The translations under genes were made by a program, and so were the position numbers. The notes under the pieces are model-generated. The model searched no databases, had not been told where the DNA came from, and saw only the letters and a list, made by a program, of their open reading frames with translations. Source: Helicobacteraceae bacterium (lineage in GTDB: Bacteria > Campylobacterota > Campylobacteria > Campylobacterales > Helicobacteraceae). From it: a stretch of 26,502 nucleotides of DNA. Positions 1-7,433 of the stretch are shown here, in pieces. Each line of letters starts with the position of its first letter. The stretch's first letter is position 1. The stretch spans positions 1-26,502 of the forward strand of contig CAAGLK010000114.1 in the NCBI GenBank assembly GCA_900770765.1, written 5' to 3'.

Positions 1-370
1 AATGAGCGGTTACAAATGCGATTTTTTCACCATTATTTAGTAAATCTTGCACGATTTCTTTGCCTTGTATTTCAATGCTTTTTAGGATTCTAGCTTTTGT
101 GCTAACTGAAAGCATAAAAAAGCTAATTGAGTTATAGACTAGATTTATATAATTTGTTTTTAGAATCTCTTTTTTTTGCTCTTTGCTAAGTTTGCCATCA
201 TAGGCAAAATCTAAATTCGCTAAAAGGTCGTATTTGCGTCTATTGTCTAAAACATAGAGTATAAAAGCCACTCCTTTAGCAAAGTTAAATCGTAAGAAGT
301 GTGGCATATATAAGAAAAAATAGCCTAGAGATTTTAAAAAAGAAAATAATAATATTTTTTTAAACTTCAT
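1..370 (-). CDS. htrB: lipid A biosynthesis lauroyl acyltransferase, N-terminal part (cut by window edge)
   Basis: I translated this by hand on the minus strand from the ATG at 370-368; about 123 codons are visible before the window ends. The N-terminus is basic and hydrophobic (MKFKKILLFSFLKSLGYFF), as in membrane-attached LpxL/HtrB acyltransferases. The visible part ends with GEKIAFVTAH, which matches the start of the family's catalytic HX4D/E box (FVTAHFGNWE-like), so the catalytic His is the last complete residue. The enzyme would transfer a secondary acyl chain to Kdo-lipid A at the inner membrane. The ATG overlaps the waaC stop (TAATG), so translation is coupled, with an AAAAGG Shine-Dalgarno inside waaC. 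The waaC-htrB order is standard in Campylobacterota. The C-terminal half is not seen. Confidence 0.85.
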   Translation of the reverse strand, partial: MKFKKILLFSFLKSLGYFFLYMPHFLRFNFAKGVAFILYVLDNRRKYDLLANLDFAYDGKLSKEQKKEILKTNYINLVYNSISFFMLSVSTKARILKSIEIQGKEIVQDLLNNGEKIAFVTAH

Positions 371-1374
371 TATTTGCCTTTTGATTCCAATAAAGCACAA
401 GCTAGTTTAAAAATGGATTCTGGCGGAATCTTAGAAATGCTAAAATCATTTTTTTTGTAAGCCGCGTTTAAGTTTGCACTAATTGAGTGGTTTATTTTTG
501 TATCTAAATTAAATCTCTCTTGCGGAGTTGCGCCAAATAGCGTAATAGATGGGCGATTTAGCGCCCATGCTAAGTGTGTGATTCCTGTGTCGCCACCGAT
601 TATTAAATCCATTTTGCTAAGTAAAAATTTAATTTGTGATAGATTTAAGTTAAAAATATGGTGGAATCTTTCTGCATTTTGCGGAATCTTTAGCTTATTT
701 TTAGTTAAAAAATAAGGCGTTATATTTTTAGAGTTAAAAAGGGCGGCTAGTTTTAAATATGATTCTAGCGGATATGTTTTATTTAGCTTAGAAGTTTCAA
801 GCACAAAAAGCACTTTTATAGTATTAAGTAGCGCAAAGGGCAGAATCTTAGTTTTATAACCTAAAAATATTTTAGGAGTTTTTAGGGATTCTAGCGGTGG
901 AATCTCTATATTAAAAGGCGTAAGTGTTAGCGTGGCATTGCGTAATAAAATATGCTCTTTATAAGGGATTGGAATCTTTTTATTATAAAAAAGTGTCGCT
1001 AGAGATTCTTTAGGATTCTTAAAGCCTATGCGTGTCTTTGCCTTTATTAGCCTTGTGATAATTGCAGATTTTAATAAGCCTTGTATATCAAAGACGATAT
1101 CATAAGATTCTAGCTTTAATGTGTGATAAATTTCTAAAATCGCCTTAAGATTCTTATTTTTTAAACTTGCTTTAAGTGGCAGTGAAATTAGCTTGTGAAT
1201 ATAGGGCGAATCTTGCAGAATCTCAGCATTTGCGCTATCTACATACCAATGCAAAGTAAGCTCATATTGTTTATTTAAAACTTCAAAAAGCAAGGGCAAA
1301 ATACTAGCGCTATGGATAATATCGCCTAAAGCACTAAGGCGGACTATGGCGATTTTTATCTTTTCTTTTTGCAT
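370..1374 (-). CDS. waaC: lipopolysaccharide heptosyltransferase I
   Basis: A 334-residue GT9-family glycosyltransferase that would add the first L-glycero-D-manno-heptose to Kdo-lipid A on the cytoplasmic face of the inner membrane. The N-terminal acceptor-side motif IAIVRLSALGDIIHS (residues 8-22) contains Asp18, equivalent to the catalytic Asp of E. coli WaaC. The C-terminal nucleotide-sugar motif GGDTGITHLAWAL has Asp262, followed by SITLFGATPQERF, which is typical of the ADP-heptose site. Length is normal for the family. The start ATG directly abuts the TAA of the upstream phosphatase gene (no intergenic base), and the stop overlaps the htrB start, so the gene is embedded in an operon. 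Placement with htrB makes WaaC more likely than WaaF. Confidence 0.92.
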   Translation of the reverse strand: MQKEKIKIAIVRLSALGDIIHSASILPLLFEVLNKQYELTLHWYVDSANAEILQDSPYIHKLISLPLKASLKNKNLKAILEIYHTLKLESYDIVFDIQGLLKSAIITRLIKAKTRIGFKNPKESLATLFYNKKIPIPYKEHILLRNATLTLTPFNIEIPPLESLKTPKIFLGYKTKILPFALLNTIKVLFVLETSKLNKTYPLESYLKLAALFNSKNITPYFLTKNKLKIPQNAERFHHIFNLNLSQIKFLLSKMDLIIGGDTGITHLAWALNRPSITLFGATPQERFNLDTKINHSISANLNAAYKKNDFSISKIPPESIFKLACALLESKGK

Positions 1375-2838
1375 TTATGCAAGCCTAGTAAATGGCTCTG
1401 GCAGGTTTAATTTATTTAAATTTTCTTTTGCTAGGTAGCTTAGTGCTGGGTGGTAAATTTCTAGCGCATAACCATTACTTTCTTTTATGCAGTTAAATTT
1501 AAATTCTTTTGGGAGTGGATTCTTACTTAAAATCTCGCAAATACTCATAAAAAAGCCTAAGATTCTAAGCGGATTTAACTCGCCTAAGAGTCCTAAAAAG
1601 GGTAAGGATTCTGGGATTTTTTTATTTGCAAAGCGTGCAAGAGTAGAGATAATTAGCCTATCTTTATGCGTTAAGCCATAGTTTAAGCCATTTAGTAAAA
1701 TATAATTTGTGTGGCGGTTTTTTTCATAAAAATTAAGTGAGATTCCAATGTTTGATAACTCTGTGCTTATGCTTAAATAATTTTTATAATCATTTGGGAT
1801 TAAATTATGCGTTTGTGTGGCATCAATTAGTTTATTTGCTAAATATTTTTTGATTTTTGCTTGTGTTAGGGCGGAATCTTTTAAGAATCTGTCTTTTAAA
1901 CTTCTTACGCTAGGGTTAAAGTTATGCGGAAAATGCCCATTTTCATTTCTTAATAAATGGTGTAAAAATACGCCCTCTCGCACACCTACACCGCTTGTTA
2001 TAACTTCTTTTGCGCTAAAATGATTTAAAAGTGTGTGGAAAATTAGCGCTCCGCCTTTAATGGAATCTAGCCTATCTTCTTTAATGCCTAGTTTTAAAAG
2101 CTCATCGGCTTCTGCTAGATAAAGTTTTTTTATAAAATCTTTATGTTTTATAAAGTTATAGCTAAAGGCGTGAAGTGTGTCTAGTGGGTAATCTATATGC
2201 TCTTGCACTGCTTTGCTAATTGCCCTAGCGCTTCCGCCAATGCCAAAAATATGTGTGTGGCAAAACTGCTGTGGCAAATCTTGCAAAATATGCTTTATAA
2301 AATCTTTTGCCCCTTTAATATCGCCTTTATCTAAAAATAGCTCTTTTAGCCTAATTGTGCCTAGATTTAGCGATATTTTATCTATGATTTTTTGATTTTC
2401 TATTAAGGCTAATTCTGTGCTTCCGCCTCCTATATCTATTGTCAAACCGCTTTTTTGTGGTAATAAATTAAGTGCGGCTATTGCCCCAAAGTAGGCTTCA
2501 CTCTCGCCGCTAATTACCTTTATTTTTAATCCTATTTCTCTAGCAAGTTTTAAAAACACCGCCTTATTTGGCGCATCTCGCACAGCAGAAGTTGCTACAC
2601 ATAGAATCTTTCTTGCTTTATGAAGTTTAGCTATGTATAAAAAATCTTTTAGAGCGGCAATTGCCCGTTGCATTGGAGTCTCTTGTAAATAGCCATTGTG
2701 TGCGTAAGTGTTTTGTGAGATTCTAACTTTACTTTTGCCCTCATAAAGTAGGTGGAATCCTAAATGGCTAGTTTTTTCAAAAATAGCCATTCTAGCGGAA
2801 TTTGAGCCTATATCTATAACTGCAGTAACCTTTGCCAC
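1375..2838 (-). CDS. Ppx/GppA family exopolyphosphatase / guanosine pentaphosphate phosphohydrolase
   Basis: A 487-residue member of the ASKHA-fold Ppx/GppA family. Seen motifs are the N-terminal phosphate loop AVIDIGSNSARM (6-17), ISGESEAYFGAIA with the family's catalytic Glu region, the second phosphate loop LTIDIGGGSTELAL and GIGGSAR, followed by a helical HD-like C-terminal half (about residues 310-487). Such enzymes hydrolyse polyphosphate and/or pppGpp in the cytoplasm; sequence alone does not separate the activities. The start is GTG (2838-2836), with an AAGAGGA ribosome-binding site inside the end of the ferredoxin gene and a gap of only 7 bases. The stop directly abuts the waaC ATG. 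From memory H. pylori has the same neighbour order (HP0277-HP0280). Confidence 0.9.
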   Translation of the reverse strand: MAKVTAVIDIGSNSARMAIFEKTSHLGFHLLYEGKSKVRISQNTYAHNGYLQETPMQRAIAALKDFLYIAKLHKARKILCVATSAVRDAPNKAVFLKLAREIGLKIKVISGESEAYFGAIAALNLLPQKSGLTIDIGGGSTELALIENQKIIDKISLNLGTIRLKELFLDKGDIKGAKDFIKHILQDLPQQFCHTHIFGIGGSARAISKAVQEHIDYPLDTLHAFSYNFIKHKDFIKKLYLAEADELLKLGIKEDRLDSIKGGALIFHTLLNHFSAKEVITSGVGVREGVFLHHLLRNENGHFPHNFNPSVRSLKDRFLKDSALTQAKIKKYLANKLIDATQTHNLIPNDYKNYLSISTELSNIGISLNFYEKNRHTNYILLNGLNYGLTHKDRLIISTLARFANKKIPESLPFLGLLGELNPLRILGFFMSICEILSKNPLPKEFKFNCIKESNGYALEIYHPALSYLAKENLNKLNLPEPFTRLA

Positions 2839-2845
2839 GAGTTAT

Positions 2846-3097
2846 TTAATCCTCTTTGTGAAGTTGTGAATATTTAAATTTTAATTCCTCTAAAGATTCC
2901 ACATTGTCTGGGTCTGATAAAATCGCATCTACAGGACAAGCAGATAAGCAAACAGGCTCATCATAAAAGCCGTAGCACTCAGTGCATAACTCAGGGTCAA
3001 TCACATAGTAAGGGTCGCCTTCTTCAATAGCTTCATTAGGACACTCTTCTCTGCAAGCATCGCAAGCAATGCACTCTTCATTAATCATTAACGACAT
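2846..3097 (-). CDS. 2[4Fe-4S] ferredoxin, YfhL/Alvin type
   Basis: An 83-residue acidic ferredoxin. The first cluster motif is C9-x2-C12-x2-C15-x3-C19-P. The second is C38-x2-C41-x8-C50-x3-C54-P, with the enlarged 8-residue loop (YGFYDEPV) that marks the YfhL/Alvin type, followed by a C-terminal helical extension of about 28 residues. It is a low-potential electron carrier in the cytoplasm; the redox partner cannot be told from the sequence. The ribosome-binding site AAAGGGAG lies 5-6 bases before the ATG. It precedes the phosphatase gene by 7 bases. A 61-base gap separates it from the gene upstream, leaving room for its own promoter, but I see no convincing -10 box. Confidence 0.93.
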   Translation of the reverse strand: MSLMINEECIACDACREECPNEAIEEGDPYYVIDPELCTECYGFYDEPVCLSACPVDAILSDPDNVESLEELKFKYSQLHKED

Positions 3098-3158
3098 TTA
3101 AGCTCCCTTTAAAAATTTGAAAAATAAAAAATAGCTTTTATCTAAAAGAATCTAAAAT

Positions 3159-3764
3159 TTAACTTAAAAATTGCTTTATCTCTATATCCACATTTTGCAA
3201 ATTTTCACTTAAAATTGTTTTATTTTGTGGAATCTTTGGGATAAGCGTGTGGTTTGTGTTTATGTGTAAAATATCAGCTTTTGCAAAAATTGCCTTTGTT
3301 AAATTCTCTTTAGAATCTATAAAAAAAATTCTATCTAAGCCTAGTTTTGTGGCATATTCGCTTAAGTTATTTAACTCTTTTTGCGCTAAATATTGTGGGT
3401 AAAAATACACAACATCCGCTCCATAAACTAAGGATTCTAAAAGTTGGTAGGAATCTAGGATTAAAAAATTATAAATTAGTGGCTTTGAAATATAGCGGCG
3501 CAGAAGGGTTAGAATCTCTAAGGATTCTGTGATAAAGGCGTCTGTGGTTTGCTCGGTTTCTTTTATGGATTCTAGCTTTTCTTTTAAATTTTTTGTATTT
3601 ATATTGTTTAAGTATAAAATTTTTTTGGATTCTAGCTTTAATTCTCGTGGCTGGTAGGGCGTGTAGGCTAGGGCTCTGCCTAGCCACTCTTGTGGATATA
3701 GCTTTTGTTTTTTTATAATTTCTTGTTTTATTAAATTTATTTTGCTTTGCGTGAATTCTTGCAT
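3159..3764 (-). CDS. conserved TrpC-like (indole-3-glycerol-phosphate synthase-like) protein lacking catalytic lysine
   Basis: A 201-residue protein that I read as a shortened, divergent relative of indole-3-glycerol-phosphate synthase. The stretch from ESLEILTLLRRYISKPLIYN through ILDSYQ, GADVVYF, ATKLGLDRIFFID and ADILHINTNH follows the order of TrpC elements (Gsl-dL, PVLRKDFiid-YQ, GADavLL, a-LGle-LVEvH, iiGiNNR). Where TrpC has the catalytic Lys of RKDF, this protein has Asn99 (IYN-F), and no SPSKG-like first-strand motif is visible, so enzymatic synthase activity is unlikely. The ATG directly abuts the glyS stop, implying coupled translation. A hypothetical protein beside glyS is common in Campylobacterota (for example Cj0703, from memory). 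Function unknown. Confidence 0.75.
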   Translation of the reverse strand: MQEFTQSKINLIKQEIIKKQKLYPQEWLGRALAYTPYQPRELKLESKKILYLNNINTKNLKEKLESIKETEQTTDAFITESLEILTLLRRYISKPLIYNFLILDSYQLLESLVYGADVVYFYPQYLAQKELNNLSEYATKLGLDRIFFIDSKENLTKAIFAKADILHINTNHTLIPKIPQNKTILSENLQNVDIEIKQFLS

Positions 3765-5852
3765 TTAAAAGCTAATTTCTTTAATATCTGCGATTTTTAA
3801 AAATTCTTTATAAATTCTAGCAATTAGATGCTTTCTATTATTTCTAAAGGCTTCATCTGGCGCATTTACTAAGACTTTATCAAAGAATCTTTCTAAAATT
3901 GGGCTAAGGGATAAAAAGGATTCTAAATGTTCTTTATAGCCGCATTCTTTAGCACTTGCATTTTTATAGGCTAAGTATAGCTCTAGCTCCTCACTTGCAA
4001 TTAGTGATTCTTCTTTTACTTCTAAATTAGAATTTAAATCTATGTCTTTTATGCTATTTGCTAGGCGTTTGAAAGTTTGCAACAATAGCGTTTTATCTTG
4101 TGAATTTAGCGTGGAATCTAAGGCTTGTAATTTTGCAAAAATTTCTTTTAAATCTCGCTCACCTGTTTCTAAAACCGCCCTAAGAAGCGATGGATTAAAA
4201 TTATTAAAGTTTTTATTTTGTGAAAAATAGGATTCTAAGCGTTCAAAAATGAAGTTTTCTAATAATTGCAAGTTAAAAGAATTATAATTTTTTGCAAGTT
4301 CTTTTAAAATACTTGAAATATTAAAAGATAAATCAAAATGTAAAATAATTTTAATAATTCCATTTGCCGCGCGGCGTAGGGCAAATGGGTCTCTAGAGCC
4401 GCTTGGAATCTTATTTATACTAAATAATGATAATAAATTATCTAGCTTATATGATAATGCCACGCAAGCACTAAGTAAGTTTGAAGGCAGCTCGCTTTCT
4501 TCGCTATTTGGTAAATACTGCTCTTTTATCGCTAGGGCAATTTTATTATCATAATTTAGTGCTTTTGCGTAATAATAGCCCATAATCCCCTGTAATTCGG
4601 TAAATTCATAAACCATCTCGCTCATTAAATCAGCTTTGCTTAAATGAACGCTTTGCGTTAGCATTTCGCCTAAAACACTTGTTGTGATTCCATCACGCTC
4701 GGCTATTTTTGTAAAGTCATTATAGAAATTTTCAAATAAAATTTTTGCTATTTTTTCCTCTCGCTCTGTTTTATCAAGCATACTTCCAAGCCCCTCTACA
4801 AAGGTTACGCTATGTAGTTTATCCACTAAAAATCCGCTTTTTAAATCATTGTGATAGAAAAATAAAGCATCTTCTAATCTAGCGCGTAATACTTTTATAT
4901 TACCATTTATTATTTTTTCAAAATTTTTACTTAAAGAGTTGCTAACTACTATAAAGCCATTGTAGAGTTGATTATTTTTATAAGTGGCAAAATATCGCTG
5001 ATTTACCTTCATAGAAGTAATAATGCAAGGCGCTGGAAGCTCTAAGAAATGCTCACTAAACTCGCCTAAAAGGGCGGTTGGATACTCAGTAATTGCCACC
5101 ACTTCTTCTAAAAGCTCATTGTCTAATTCTACTTTAATGCCTTTTTTAGCTTCAATTTCTTTTATCTCGCTTAGAATCTTATCCTTTCTTTTTTGTGGGT
5201 CTAAAATTACTCCATTATTTTCTAAGGTTTTTAAATAATGCTTATTATCTTTTATATCAAAGGCTTCAAAACTTATATTTCTATGGACAAAAGTCTGTGC
5301 TTTTGACTCTATTGCATATAAATTTATAGGGACAAGCTTAGAATCCAAAAGGCAGAGAATCCACGAAATAGGGCGTATAAAGGATTCTTGCAAACTTCCC
5401 CAACGCATAGTTTTACCAAAATTTAAGGATTCTAAGAATTCTTTAATAATGTTTTGTAATAAGGATTCCGCTCTAAGCTCTAGGGCGTCTTTTTTACAAT
5501 ATAGCACTTCTTTCCCATCTTTTGTGTTTGTTGTCGCTTCTTCTTGTGTGATTCCGCATTTTTTAAAAAAGCTAAGTGCGGCTTGTGTAGGGGTGGAATC
5601 CTTAAAGGCTATGCTTAAAGGAGGGCCAAAAAACTCTAAACTCTGCGGATTCTGCGCTAATGGAAAATTATCGCTTAAAATAACCAAGCGGCGTGGCGTA
5701 TAAAAAAAGCTAAATTCTGCTTCTAGGCGGTTTTTTTCTAAGATTTTTTGAAATTTTGTGTGAATATGTGGAAGCTCTTGTAAAAATGGAATCGCTGGTA
5801 ATTCTTCTGTGCCTATTTCTATTAAAAGTGGAGCTGTTTTTGTGTGCTGCAT
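3765..5852 (-). CDS. glyS: glycyl-tRNA synthetase beta subunit
   Basis: The beta chain of the bacterial alpha2-beta2 glycyl-tRNA synthetase; it binds tRNA-Gly while the alpha chain (glyQ, not in this window) holds the aminoacylation site. Motifs are the N-terminal LLIEIGTEELPAIP, FFYTPRRLVIL, EFFGPP, GKTMRWG, FIRPISWILCLLD, the RREDALFFYHND-type helix (here RLEDALFFYHND) and the C-terminal DPFALRRAANGI anticodon-binding region. I chose the ATG at 5852 (695 residues, normal length): it has AAAGG 6 bases upstream, the family signature starts a few residues later, and a likely promoter (5883-5888) lies inside the 25-codon longer alternative that begins at 5927. The gene heads the minus-strand operon. 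Confidence 0.95.
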   Translation of the reverse strand: MQHTKTAPLLIEIGTEELPAIPFLQELPHIHTKFQKILEKNRLEAEFSFFYTPRRLVILSDNFPLAQNPQSLEFFGPPLSIAFKDSTPTQAALSFFKKCGITQEEATTNTKDGKEVLYCKKDALELRAESLLQNIIKEFLESLNFGKTMRWGSLQESFIRPISWILCLLDSKLVPINLYAIESKAQTFVHRNISFEAFDIKDNKHYLKTLENNGVILDPQKRKDKILSEIKEIEAKKGIKVELDNELLEEVVAITEYPTALLGEFSEHFLELPAPCIITSMKVNQRYFATYKNNQLYNGFIVVSNSLSKNFEKIINGNIKVLRARLEDALFFYHNDLKSGFLVDKLHSVTFVEGLGSMLDKTEREEKIAKILFENFYNDFTKIAERDGITTSVLGEMLTQSVHLSKADLMSEMVYEFTELQGIMGYYYAKALNYDNKIALAIKEQYLPNSEESELPSNLLSACVALSYKLDNLLSLFSINKIPSGSRDPFALRRAANGIIKIILHFDLSFNISSILKELAKNYNSFNLQLLENFIFERLESYFSQNKNFNNFNPSLLRAVLETGERDLKEIFAKLQALDSTLNSQDKTLLLQTFKRLANSIKDIDLNSNLEVKEESLIASEELELYLAYKNASAKECGYKEHLESFLSLSPILERFFDKVLVNAPDEAFRNNRKHLIARIYKEFLKIADIKEISF

Positions 5853-5882
5853 TAATAACCTTTGAAAATTAAAAATTTTAGG

Positions 5883-5891
5883 ATTGTAACA
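5883..5891 (-). promoter_or_regulatory. extended -10 promoter of the glyS operon
   Basis: On the minus strand this reads TGTTACAAT, an extended -10 element (TGN-TACAAT), about 30 bases before the chosen glyS ATG. Housekeeping promoters in this phylum rely on an extended -10 and AT-rich upstream DNA rather than a -35 box, and the sequence upstream is AT-rich. The transcript would start near 5876, which excludes the upstream in-frame start at 5927. Confidence 0.5.
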
Positions 5892-5943
5892 AAACAAAGA
5901 CTTAAAAACACTAAAAACACAAAGCAAATATTAAAAAATTAGC

Positions 5944-5949
5944 TATAAT
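5944..5949 (+). promoter_or_regulatory. -10 box for the histidine kinase gene
   Basis: A perfect TATAAT 22 bases before the kinase ATG, preceded by a long A-rich tract. A transcript starting near 5956 would have a leader of about 15 bases containing the AAGGAG ribosome-binding site (5960-5965). It is divergent from the glyS promoter, so both share one intergenic region of 118 bases. Confidence 0.55.
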
Positions 5950-5970
5950 TTAAGCCTTTAAGGAGCGTAA

Positions 5971-7299
5971 ATGCAGTGGCTTATTGATTGGAGTGAAAAT
6001 TATTCTTTAGCGATTTTGTTTATTGGTATTTTGATATGTTTAGTATCTGTTGTGATTTATCTTATTTATAATCAAAGAGTTCTTACAAAGGAGCTAAGGG
6101 ATAAAGAGATGCTAGAAGTAAAGCTACAAGAGCAAAATGCAACAATAGCCACACTAAGTAAAGAGCTAGCAAATCAAATAGAATACGAAATTGCCGAGCG
6201 ATTAAAAAGTGATAATGCACATAATTATTTATTTGAAAATACGCAAAATGCAATTGTAATAGCACAAGATAGCGATTTAAAGATTATAAAATGCAATAAG
6301 GCTAGTTTGCAGCTTTTTAATAAAGAAATTTTAAATCATAATTTATTAGAGCTTTTTAGCGATAAAACACAAAAGATTCTAGTCTATGACAAGATTCTAA
6401 AGCTAAAAGAGACAAATGCTAGGCAAACTTTACGCTTAAATTTAATTAAAGAATCCTTAGAGATTCCGGTGGTTTTATCAATTCATTTCTTAGAATACGC
6501 ACAAAAACGCACTTTATATTTAACGCTTACTGATATTAAAGATATTGCAAAATTAGAGCTAGAGTTAAGAAACAAACGATTAATGCTAGCACAAAAGACA
6601 AAAAATGAAGAAATGGGGAAAATGCTAGGAAACATAGCGCACCAGTGGAAGCAGCCGCTTAACTCGCTATATTTACTTTGTCAAAATCTAAAAGAATTGC
6701 AAAAGTTAGGCGATTATGAAAATTTTCCTAAATATTTGCAAATTGCATTAGACCAAATCGCATTTTTATCTAACACAATTGATGCTTTTAGAGAATTTTA
6801 TATACCTAATAAATCAAAAGAGGAGCTTTGCGTATATAGTGTTATTAAAAATACGCTAGATTTATTTTATAAACTAATTGATAAAAATATTGAAATAGAG
6901 CTTTTACCTTACAAGAATCCTAGTGAAATAAAAATTAGTGTAATTAAAAATGAATTTCAACAAATCCTTTTAATCTTGCTAGATAATGCAATAGATGCTA
7001 TAAAAACTAGAATAAAAAAAGGCGAGATAGAGAGTGGGAGGATTCAAATAAGATGTGTTTTAGAAGAAAATATAGCTAAGATTCCAAGCTGTGCTGTGTA
7101 TATTAAAGATAATGGCGGCGGGATTCCACCTAAATTTTTAAAAAATATTTTTGATACATTTTTTACTACAAAGCAAAGTGGAAATGGAATCGGCTTATCT
7201 ATTGTTACTATGCTTTTAGAAAATATGCAAGGTAGAATCTCATTTATTAATGAAAAAGATGGAGTGGAATTTAAAATTGAGATTCCAAGCATTGTTTAA
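5971..7299 (+). CDS. orphan membrane-anchored PAS sensor histidine kinase
   Basis: A 442-residue histidine kinase. A single transmembrane segment (about residues 12-33) follows a short N-terminus, so there is no periplasmic sensor domain. A coiled-coil (about 35-80) and a PAS-like domain (about 81-195, from NYLFENTQNAIVIAQDSD) follow. The dimerisation box GNIAHQWKQPLN places the phospho-accepting His at 224; this variant is frequent in Campylobacterota kinases. The ATPase domain has the N box ILLDNAIDAI (Asn339), the G1 box IKDNGGGIPP, the F box FDTFFTTK and the G2 box GNGIGLSIV. The ribosome-binding site AAGGAG sits 5 bases before the ATG. No response regulator gene is adjacent, so its partner is elsewhere. 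The signal is probably cytoplasmic or membrane-derived. Confidence 0.9.
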   Translation: MQWLIDWSENYSLAILFIGILICLVSVVIYLIYNQRVLTKELRDKEMLEVKLQEQNATIATLSKELANQIEYEIAERLKSDNAHNYLFENTQNAIVIAQDSDLKIIKCNKASLQLFNKEILNHNLLELFSDKTQKILVYDKILKLKETNARQTLRLNLIKESLEIPVVLSIHFLEYAQKRTLYLTLTDIKDIAKLELELRNKRLMLAQKTKNEEMGKMLGNIAHQWKQPLNSLYLLCQNLKELQKLGDYENFPKYLQIALDQIAFLSNTIDAFREFYIPNKSKEELCVYSVIKNTLDLFYKLIDKNIEIELLPYKNPSEIKISVIKNEFQQILLILLDNAIDAIKTRIKKGEIESGRIQIRCVLEENIAKIPSCAVYIKDNGGGIPPKFLKNIFDTFFTTKQSGNGIGLSIVTMLLENMQGRISFINEKDGVEFKIEIPSIV

Positions 7300-7303
7300 A
7301 AAC

Positions 7304-7336
7304 AAAATTAATTAACTAAGATTAATTTTATTTTGT
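7304..7336 (+). terminator. AT-rich hairpin after the histidine kinase
   Basis: AAAATTAA (7304-7311) can pair with TTAATTTT (7322-7329), and the hairpin is followed by ATTTTGT. It lies just behind the kinase stop codon and could end the transcript, but the stem has no G-C pairs and is weak. Confidence 0.25.
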
Positions 7337-7420
7337 CCTTAATTAATATATAATTGTCAAATTTTTACTAACACAAAGTGCCAAAAATCTATAAAGATGA
7401 TTTTTGAATTTTGTCCTTAA
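7330..7420. repeat. 13-bp direct repeat flanking the chemoreceptor promoter
   Basis: ATTTTGTCCTTAA occurs at 7330-7342 and again at 7408-7420, 78 bases apart. The first copy ends 6 bases before a TATAAT, the second ends 4 bases before the AGGGGG ribosome-binding site. They could be regulator sites on either side of the start of transcription, or chance in an AT-rich leader. Confidence 0.4.
7349..7354 (+). promoter_or_regulatory. -10 box for the chemoreceptor gene
   Basis: A TATAAT in an AT-rich spacer gives a leader of about 73 bases before the ATG at 7434. No flagellar sigma-28 type element (GCCGATAA-like) is visible, so housekeeping transcription is the simplest reading. Confidence 0.4.
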
Positions 7421-7433
7421 AATAGGGGGTAGC

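Noticed and set aside
5853..5927. Longer glyS start (25 extra codons)
   Set aside because: The extension contains a likely promoter, lacks a ribosome-binding site, and the family signature begins only after the ATG at 5852.
7404..7433. TTG start giving a chemoreceptor 10 residues longer
   Set aside because: No ribosome-binding site; it would overlap the repeat and the strong AGGGGG site of the ATG at 7434.
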